Assembly (NCBI GenBank): GCA_000231825.2
Contig: JH720293.1
Span: forward strand, 3,688,826 to 3,752,825
DNA from: Tetrahymena elliotti 4EA
Taxonomy: Eukaryota > Ciliophora > Oligohymenophorea > Hymenostomatida > Tetrahymenidae
Direction of reading: 5' to 3'
DNA: 64,000 nucleotides
Shown: in pieces, positions 55,289-64,000 of the stretch
How the letters are laid out: every line of letters begins with the position of its first letter
Numbering within the stretch: the first letter of the stretch is position 1
Made by a program: the position numbers and the translations under genes
Notes under the pieces: generated by a model
Databases searched by the model: none
What the model saw: the letters and a program-made list of their open reading frames with translations, nothing else
What the model was told of the DNA's origin: nothing

Positions 55289-58200
55289 TCATTTATCTAA
55301 AAGGACTCTATATCCTTACCAGTTTTAAGGTGCTTTGAAATTAAAATTTTGCATATATTTTGTTAAGGTTTAAATAGGCCCATCTAAAAAATTATCATCA
55401 GCTCCAGACCTATAAAGAGTATCTTTTAAGATCGTCTATTTATGTGTATTAAAATACAATTAAAATTAATAAAGTAAATTAAAATTACTTGAGCTTCTTC
55501 GAATAAAATTTTTGCCTCCTCCCAATCACCGTTTAAATATTCTTAGAGGCCAGAATGATATGAACTTCTAAATTCCTTTATTATTTCATAAATTTTAATA
55601 ATTAAATAATAAGCTTTTTGATGAAAAATTTACATCTGTATAATTTTTTCTCATACTAGCAATATCAAGGTCTGTATCTATTATTGAGCTAATATTAGCT
55701 TAACCTTACAAAATTTATTTGTATCTATCAGTTCTACGCTTTCTTGAGATAAATTTTAGAACCTTTTTATTAACTTTATTATCTTATAATCTTTTTTAGA
55801 TGAATTTATTTTCTGTCAGTAGATAAGGATCTATATCACAAGTGTATAAATCCATAGGCTACTTAGACCCTTTTACTGTAACTCTATCTACATGTCTAAG
55901 AGCACCTTACATTTTATTACTTAAAAGTCGATATAAAGCACCAGACAATAAGAAGTATAAACCATATTATTTTGTAGCATTCTCTAAACGAGAAGCCATA
56001 TTAACATTAGGGCTAAGATAAGAAGCATCAATTTTATAGTTAGATCCTATAGCACCCTAATTAAATAAAATTAATAATATAAATACAATAAAGTTATATT
56101 CTTTTATTGAAATACCTCAATACCCCATCCAACGTGAAGCCCAAAACCAAGACGGAATTAGAAATTTTTCATAACTTTTTAAAGTGGTTTCAAATGTTAT
56201 TGCTATAATTTTATAAAATAAACATTTTAAAGCAATTAAAAAAAGATATATTTATTTACTTTAAAGTTATTTGTTAGTGAAAGCAATCTTGCATTAGCAA
56301 TAGCTTTTATAAAGGCTACAACTGGTAAATCAGATAAATTTTAGACTAAGGGAAGGTTTTTTAATTTAACTTCATCATTATCATCTAAAAATAATTATGA
56401 TTCATCTTCAGTGTACTTCCAAACAAGTAAAAAGCAATCACCAAGATTTTTATTAATTGCTCCATGAAAACTATCACAACATACATGAACTAATTCAGCA
56501 ACTTCATTTGCAAACAACATAACTTTTTCTTAAAGAATTTCTGTTGCATCAGCAAAGTTTTTAATAGAACAAAAACCAAATATGGCCATTATTTTTTTAC
56601 CAGGAATCATAGGGTCTATATTACCACCTTTTTTTATTTTTTAATTTGAATTTATTAGAGATCATTTTAATGTCATTTTGATAAAATCCTTACCAACTTG
56701 CATATTTTTAGTAATAATTTTTGAACCAGCTTCACCAAATCCAATTGCTAAGAGAGCACCTATTTTCATAATTGTTGATTCTAGTAGATAAGTTTCATCA
56801 CTTTTTTGCTAATTCATCTAGCCTAATTTAACTTTGTTTTTCTTTAGCTCTTCTTCCGTCATAGCCTAGTTCATTAGGTAATTGAAATGATAAAAAAAAT
56901 GGATAAAATTTTTAGATTATTTACCTTTTCTTCAGAAATTTTGGCAGCATCTAAGGGGTTATCTGCAATAAGCTTAATTGTTTCAAGCATTCTTTCTATA
57001 GGAGAAACAACTAACTAATCTATATCTTTAACAAAAGAAATAGTAGAATATGCAAGAATAACTAAAATAAAGGTTGTCTAAGCTATGGAGAGATATGAAC
57101 TTAAATCTTGATCTATCTTGGTTATATATTAAGTTTCAAAATATGCATAACCCGTTTGATCATTGGAGTTTGTAGAATAAATTAAATATTCATAGTCTCT
57201 AAGGTCATAATAGTAAGTATTTACAGTTTAGTTTCCTGTTGGGAAATAAGTTGAATTTTCACTAATAATTTGTTTTAAAGGATATCTATGAACGTTATCA
57301 GTTGGATCATAGTAAATACCCATTTATACTTAAACAGATAAATGATCTAGTCCTTTACTCTTGTTTATTTGATAATCACTAACTACATAATTTAAATAAG
57401 TTAGGAATCCGTAATCTGGTTCCTTTTATTTTAAAAAATTTTATAATCCTTCTAATTATTTTTAATTTTATTAAATTTATTTTAAATATTTTGTATTTAA
57501 ACTTCAAAAAAAATTAATTTTGATAAAGTTTTTCTTTCTTTCATAAAATTGATTGATAAATCTGATTTTTTAGAATTTGAGATTTTTTTACATTTGCTAT
57601 CATATTTTAATCATAAGGCTTTGATGATCAAATTTATTTTGATGTAAAAAAAGTAGAATAAATTAAATTTTTATTAAACTAAATGAAAAAATTAGTAGAA
57701 TAAATAAGTAAGAAATAAATTAAATCTATTACGATATAAAAGGAATTATCAAAGAAAGGGATACTAACAATCAACACGAATATCATCAGAATTACTCTTG
57801 TAGTAGTTACATCTGCCAGCTATTTTCCAATCTTACTTTCCAAATCCTAAATTTATAATATAAATAATTAATTAATTGATTTATTCAAATATAATTTTAA
57901 TAAGTTAGAATTACTCTTGTTTTTATAGTTGTTTATTATTTTTTTGTTTATTAGAGTGGAATTTCATCATCAAAACCAAAAGAAACTTAAGATGTGATTG
58001 AAGTTTTAGATTTTTGATTACTATATAAATCAGAGGCTCTATTTTTTTAACTGTCATAAGCTGGGTTCTAGAAATAAAGCTACTTTTGGTTTGATAGATT
58101 TACTTTAGACGCAGATGCAGTAATTGGCTAGTTACTGTTTTTGGCTATACTGTAAAATGCACTTTGCTTTACACTATCTCTTTTAATACCTTATCCTTAA

Positions 58201-60223
58201 GCGTTTTATTATATTTCATGTGAATTAACTGAATTATGGCTAACATAAGTGAGTACAGATTTTCTCTCCTATGGTTTTAACTTGTAAGGACTATTCATTG
58301 TATTTACTTGCTAATTCTAAATGGTAAATGAGTTTTTTTCAGAAAAATTTGCAGAATCGAAGTTTAGACCACTCCCATAAATTTTTGATTTTTTAGGAAT
58401 ATTAATCTATTATTAACTGCTGGCACAGTTATTGATGAATGATTGCAAAGAATTTCTATGCTGAGATGAATCCCTCATATCCAAGGACTTACGTCTGTAA
58501 AAATTTTATATGACAGAATTGCTATAAGAATAAGAAAAAATGTATTAATAAAATAAAATCAATGAAAAAAAAAATAGTTAAAATAACCAAAAATTGAAAA
58601 TCAGGTATTACTTATTGTTATTTGTTTTTTCAAAAGAGTTCATTCTTTTGGGAGCAGCATATTAATAAACAGGCTTCGCATTCCCTTACATTTTAAGCTA
58701 GAAATCAGAATTATTTAATCCGAATGATTAATTTTATTAATCAATTATGACATCAATGTTTTGCTATGATTGAGGGTAACTCTTATCCCCTGATTTTTCA
58801 GATTTTTCATGTTTGTCATCTTCTTATTCCTCCGCATCATACTTTTAGTTGAGTTCTTAATAAGCTTATTAGTAGAGCTTTTATATCTTAGTCAATCTAA
58901 GTAACCTAATGAATCTAACAATTTTTACAGACCTAGTAGCAATCCTAGAAACTCTACTTGCTCTATTTAGAAGAAAATAAATTAAAGAATATTATTAATA
59001 ATTAACAATTTTTATTACTTCAAAACAGATACATTAGAATTGTTGACAGTAATACCAAATACAGCCTAAGTAAGGAAATCTATATCAAAAAAAAGTGAAA
59101 TGGTAGATACTAGATCCATCCAGAAAACAAAAGTTAAAAAATAGCCTTTCTTGCAAGTGGATTGCAAAACAATTTCAAGAAAGAATAAAGTCAAAGCAAC
59201 TAATTCAGCAATTTAAAACCCTAAATCTCCTTACTAAATAGAATTTATTAAAAAATAAAGTTTTTAACTGAGCTTACAAAATCAAGTTTTAGAAAATAAA
59301 ATTATTTTTAATTACTGCTGTGGTGGAAACTTGTCTAACATCTTCACTATAAAGAGAAAATATTGTAAAGGCTGCCATTACTAGCTGATAATGTTTACTT
59401 TCAATCAAATCCATTCCAAATTCCTTTTATTTTAAATCAAGTTTTAAAAATGTTGTAAAATTTTTAATTGATTGTGAATGCATTAATTAATTGACTAATT
59501 ATTTGCTTTATTGTTTAATTGTTAAACTCACAAAAAAAATAATCTAACTAAAACTTTATTTTGATTAATTATGAATGAATTTTAATCCTATCTAATTTAT
59601 TATTATTAGCAAGATATTTTAAAACTATCTCTGCTGGCTAAGATGAAACAAAAATCATCTTCATTCACAAAAAAACATATGAAAAAATTGTTGAGATTTA
59701 TTCGAAGAGTTTTGAATATAATTTTACCTAATACCTCTGATATTAAACTCTAAATCTATATTTCCAGCTGTTTTTCTCCATCTCTTCATTTTCTTAAATC
59801 TTTTAATTCAGAAGGTTGATTAGGTTTTATTTGTTCATTACTTTAGAACCCCTCTTTCCAGAAGCATCTTCTTTCTTTTCATTATTATTCTAATTTTATT
59901 TCGCAAAATCTGTTATTGAGCCTTAATTTTAGTTGTTCTTTTTTTTATCTAGCTCTTCTTTTAATCTCTACTTCTTTTCAAGCAAATTTTTTTACTTGCT
60001 CAGAGCTTTTAAACTTAAACCCTATTAATTTGATTGTTATGACAATGAAAACCCCTATGTCTAAGTCTTTTCAAACCCTTGATTTTTTGCTTTTTATAAT
60101 TATTTGATATGTTTTTTAAGTTGAGAAGGATAATTTTTTCAAATGAGTAGGTAAATTAATATCTGGATGATCATAAAAATATTATACATGTCTATGTGTA
60201 AGATCGCTGCTGAGAGTGCTCAT
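55289..60223 (-). CDS. Voltage-sensor-like membrane protein fused to a class III nucleotide cyclase domain
   Basis: Read from 60223 down to TGA 55291-55289. An upstream in-frame TGA supports ATG 60223-60221 as start (MSTLSSDLTHRHVQYFYD). A one-base frame change is needed at the A6 tract 60134-60139. A Lys/Glu-rich cytosolic stretch (LLEKKQRLKEELDKKK) follows, then an exon with KNFTTFLKLDLKQKEFGMDL, then TM helices (QLVMAAFTIFSLYSEDV, LVALTLFFLEIVLQSTCKKG, LTFVFWMDLVSTISLFFDID) and an S4-like Arg ladder (RASRVSRIATRSVKIVRFIR). The ectodomain near 57100-57420 ends in TM SYLSIAQTTFILVILAYS and DQLVVSPIERMLETIKLI. The cyclase homology domain has KKIMAIFGFCSIKNFADATE, NKNLGDCFLLVWKY, GFGLHVGWGIEGAIGSNYKI and LSPNVNMASRLENATKQYG. 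The second metal Asp and the transition-state Asn/Arg are present, but the first metal Asp position is Ser. The C-terminus is a TPR-like helix pair (SYHSGLQEYLNGDWEEA) and KAPQNW. At least ten introns. Ciliates are known to have adenylyl cyclases joined to ion-channel-like domains; whether this one is active is in doubt. Confidence 0.85.
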
Positions 60224-63200
60224 CTTTTTCCTTGCTAGCTAAGGATTCTTTGAAAACTATATTTATTTGATTTGACTAGGTAATATTGGAGTTCAACATA
60301 ATGATTGCAGGTATAGCGCTATAGATTTAGATACCTAAACTTCCTATTTGGAATAGAGATTTATATTTTCTTTTCTATTTTGTATATACTTAATACCTAC
60401 TTACTTATTGTTACTTATGTTATTATTATATATTTAAAAAGTTATTGTCAATAAAACATTCAAAAAATTAGCGAATCAATAATTAGTTAATTATTCTGCA
60501 CTTCTATTGATAAAACTTAATAATTATTTTGTATATGTTACTTTAATTTTTTTAATATTATTGATTTTTAGCAAAAATATACATCCAAAAGCCAGCACGC
60601 ACACTGAAAAATGTATATACTAACGATCAATTGATCAATAATTCAATAAATAAATAAAAATTTTAATTTTGAAATTCATTCTTTGCAATATTAAAAAATT
60701 AGACAATTTTATCACTACCATTCCAATGAAGTTTTTTCTACACTAAAATATTTCTTCCTAACTTAATTTATTATTTATTTGCATAATTTTATAAAATAAG
60801 TATTTATAAGTAAATGTTTATAAAATTTATTATTTCTTCTTGAAATTTATCTCTTTTACTGCTCTCAATAATGTATTTAGAAATAAAAGCAACTTTAAGA
60901 AGTGCTAAGGAAAATCTGTTGAAAAATATAAATTTATTTTAACTATTATCCAAAAATTTATTTGTGCTTCAAAATATAAAACAAATATTTGTGTTTTAGT
61001 TTAAAATGGTAGTCAACAATTTTTTTAGGAGTTTTGCATCAAAATTGCTTCACATGAATTAATTAATCTAAACCCCTAATTATTTTCACGAAAAGATTTT
61101 AATTATTTAATAATTTTTTTGTGAGTACTTTCAATCCAGTAAATTTAGTAGAAATAGTTATTAGTTCAATGAAAATTTTTAATTAAGCTCTATTTTTTAT
61201 CAGACTTTTTTACTGAAAATAATAATAAATTTAGCACAAAAATCTTCAAAATATTTCATTTAATTTTTTTAATTATAAAAATAAATACCTATTTTAGATG
61301 TACTAAATATTAAAGAGAAAAGATAATTAGTTATTCAATTTCGATTATTTTTTAATATTTAAAAATAGTGATTGCGTTTTCAAATGCTATAAATTTCTTC
61401 AGTTCGTTTTTTTGCTTTTTAACGGAATTTTTATTAGGAGAGTAGATAATAGTTTATTTATTAAATTTATTTAAGTATCAATTAAAAATAAATTTCAGTA
61501 AAAGTTTATTCTTTTGGTAATTAATTTTTGAATTCAAAAACTAAGTTGAGCGATGATTTTATTTGAAACCAATTAATTAAGTAGAATATAATAATTAAAA
61601 AGAGAAAACTTATTCTTTCTAATAGCTTTCAAGTTAAATTAAATGAAATAGATTTGCTTTTCTGATTGGGAAATTAGATATTCTATGTATAAAAAATTAT
61701 TTTTTAATATTGGAAATGTTTTTAAATGTGATAATTTTGATATTGGTCGAATGATTTAATATGTATTTTTGTTTTTAAAATACTAGCTTAGATACAAACA
61801 TGCCTTTTTCTACCTAATTTTTTCTAACTAATTTAATAAAATTATTAGATTTTGTATCTTAATTTTACAATCAATACCAATATTTTATTTTTCTTGAGAA
61901 TTTTATTTAAATTTCATTATCGTATTGAAAAAAATTTATTATTTAAATAAATCATAAGCTTTTTATTGAGTTTATATTAATCTATTAATATTTTGTTCAG
62001 TACTTTGGATTTTTATTTAATATTAGATGATTTTTATGGTTATAAATTAGATTGAATTCAGTAATATATCAGCTTAGATATTTTTGTATTTTTTGTTTAG
62101 TCTAGAAAAGTATTTTCTCCTTTTAATTAGCTTTTAAATTTAAATCTTTCTTCATTTAAAACTAACAAAATGAACAAAAAAAGATTTCTAAATAAATCAC
62201 ACTTAATTGAGGTTCCAGTCTTGAAAATAGATCATATTTTGTCTAAATTAGATGTCTTATTCTTTATTAGTAACAATTTAGACTAAATTAAAAACAATAA
62301 TTAAATTACACTAAATAGATAGCAGCTGGTTTAGGTTTTACAAACACGACCTTACATTTGGTTTAAAATTTAATAAGAAAACTTGAAGAGCTTTAAAATG
62401 CAGAGAAAATAAAAAAATAAATTGTAAACTCTATGATAAATTTATTAAATTTACCTCAATTTTTTAACCTGAAATTAATTGGTGTAAATTGTTTCTATAG
62501 ATTGAATTTTATTTCTAGAATGGAATAACTGTTTTCATGAAATTTAGCCCTCATTTTCGCATTTTCTAAAAAAAATATGAATTATTAACCTGAATCGAAT
62601 TTCCTTACCCCTCGAAAAGTTTTTAGATTTCTTTTAATTTTTCTATATGAATTACACATTTTTAAATTAGATTAATTAATTTTCTACTGCAATTTAAAAT
62701 GTAAGTTCAAAAATTGAACATTGAGCTAACAGTATTTTCTCAATTAAGATGTTATTAAATTGGTTAATTTTAAAGGATAGGGTAATAATCATTCTTTAGA
62801 AACAATAACAGTACCATTTTCAATGTAAACTTAGAGAAGACAAATGATATGAATAGTGTATTTGATTACTTTTTTAAGATTTTAAGAATTTCTTTTCAAA
62901 TATTAAGTGAGGTTCATGAGAACATCTTTTAAACTGTACATACAAAAGAGATTTTAATTAATATTTTTGAGATGTCTATATTATTAGTAATATTTGGATT
63001 AGATGCATAACACTTTAAAACAATACGCATTTGATGATATTGGTATAAACTAAACCTATAAGGGAATTTACATTTTTCAATCAAAACTTTACTTTAATTT
63101 CTTTTGGATTTCTTCACAAAAGGAACCAATCATAGTTTTGAAAGCATTTTTTAATTCGCTATATTATTTTTTTATGATCAGACAAAAACCATAATAAAAT

Positions 63201-64000
63201 CTATGTTTTTACTTTCTTTATTTGCTTGAAGAAATGTAAATTTATGCTTGCGGATGAAAAAATTAGAAAATAAGAAAAAAAATCGAATTCTATTACTAAT
63301 TTATTTCAGTTGACTTCTACTTTGTTATTTAAAATTACTGTTTAAAATTACTAAAAGTTATTTTTGGATCCGAGGAAAAGATTTAGCTTAAATGAAAATA
63401 TTCTTGAAAATGAAATACTTAATCTTATAACCAACTTAATCAGATTTAAGGGAAAGATAAGCTTACTTTAAATTTATTAAAACTAAATAATTAACTTGAA
63501 TTTAATTGATAATGTAGATTTTAATTAAATTAAAAAATTCTGCTTTACTTATATTTATGTTATTTAAACATGATCATAATTACTTCTTGTCTCTTAAAGA
63601 TTTTTTAAATTTAAGTAAATCGATTTTTATAATTCATTACTCAAGATATTTAATTTGCAAGTTTCGAATCATAGTTATTTGGACAATAAAGAATCAGTTT
63701 AGGTTATTGAACTATGTCCATTTGAAAAATACGTTAATTATGAACAGTTTCTTTTGTTCTAGTTGGTTTTTAGTAGAAGTTAAATTTTTTAAAAATTCTT
63801 CTTTTGTAATTTAAAACAACCTATTTAATTACCCAAAATTAATAAGAAATGTTATTTCTTTCATATTATTAGATTAGATTTGTTAATCACTTCCCAAAGT
63901 ATCTTTTTCAATTTTAAATTTCTTTAATTAAAGCAATAATTCTTTTGATTACCTATCTAGAAAGAGTAAATTTAATATTTAATTATCAATGGCTCATTTT
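60224..64000. other. Right-end gene-poor stretch of about 3.8 kb
   Basis: Upstream side of the cyclase gene. The first about 150 nt (60240-60400) are less AT-rich and may be 5' UTR or promoter. The rest is A/T-rich with no conserved frame; a short open frame at 63557-63814 has no gene-like features. A small GC-rich patch lies near 60586-60605. Confidence 0.5.

Noticed and set aside
59571..59819. 82-codon plus-strand frame next to the cyclase gene
   Set aside because: It lies antisense to the cyclase gene's 5' part and is of chance length for this code; the minus strand has the better coding signal.
59916..60107. 63-aa plus-strand frame with a hydrophobic N-terminus
   Set aside because: It is the complement of the Lys/Glu-rich N-terminal coding exon of the cyclase gene; antisense of Lys/Glu codons gives Phe/Leu-rich shadows.
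63557..63814. 85-aa plus-strand frame near the right edge
   Set aside because: No motif, no balanced composition, no splice partner and no neighbouring exons; expected length for random sequence.

Overview
This is macronuclear-type DNA from a ciliate, most likely Tetrahymena or a close oligohymenophorean relative. The sequence is extremely AT-rich. Long, clearly homologous reading frames run through dozens of in-frame TAA and TAG codons (read as Gln) and end only at TGA. Protein-coding exons are split by short AT-rich GT...AG introns of about 50-250 nt, unlike the ~25-nt introns of Paramecium. Because of the code, standard-code translation breaks almost every gene here into small pieces; I re-read all frames with TGA as the only stop. 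No tRNA, rRNA, CRISPR, IS element or CCCCAA/TTGGGG telomere repeat was seen.

Layout. (1) 1-7558, plus strand: two tandem, related genes, the first truncated by the window edge. The second encodes a membrane sensor with a Cache-like ectodomain, a TM segment and a cytoplasmic TPR-like region. (2) 8179-9779, minus: a spastin-type AAA ATPase with a complete, phase-consistent six-exon model (404 aa). (3) 10781-13594, minus: a leucine-rich-repeat gene in which introns repeatedly fall between repeats. (4) 14447-15592, plus: a secreted pepsin-type aspartic protease (intronless, 381 aa). (5) 16845-32150, plus: a complete axonemal dynein heavy chain with many introns. (6) A gene-poor stretch of about 7 kb. 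(7) 39341-42225, plus: a Gln/Asn-rich acidic protein (776 aa) with an unrecognised, well-ordered C-terminal domain and a 554-nt intron, isolated by deserts on both sides. (8) 45765-48004, plus: a second LRR protein, of the RNase-inhibitor-like type, with a long low-complexity/acidic tail. (9) 48941-52450, plus: an intronless NIMA-related (NEK) kinase with a DLN motif in place of DFG. (10) 53339-54784, minus: a Sam50/Tob55-type mitochondrial outer-membrane beta-barrel protein. (11) 55289-60223, minus: a voltage-sensor-like membrane protein fused to an ectodomain and a class III nucleotide cyclase domain. (12) 60224-64000: no gene recognised.

The genes do not form operons. Several fit ciliate motility and membrane signalling: dynein heavy chain, NEK kinase, spastin (microtubule severing), a Cache sensor and a membrane cyclase. 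The most unusual observations are a Ser where class III cyclases carry their first metal-binding Asp, an apparent one-base frame change at an A6 tract near the start of the same gene, the Cache-TM-TPR fusion present as a tandem pair, and the isolated Gln/Asn-rich gene with an unassigned C-terminal domain.
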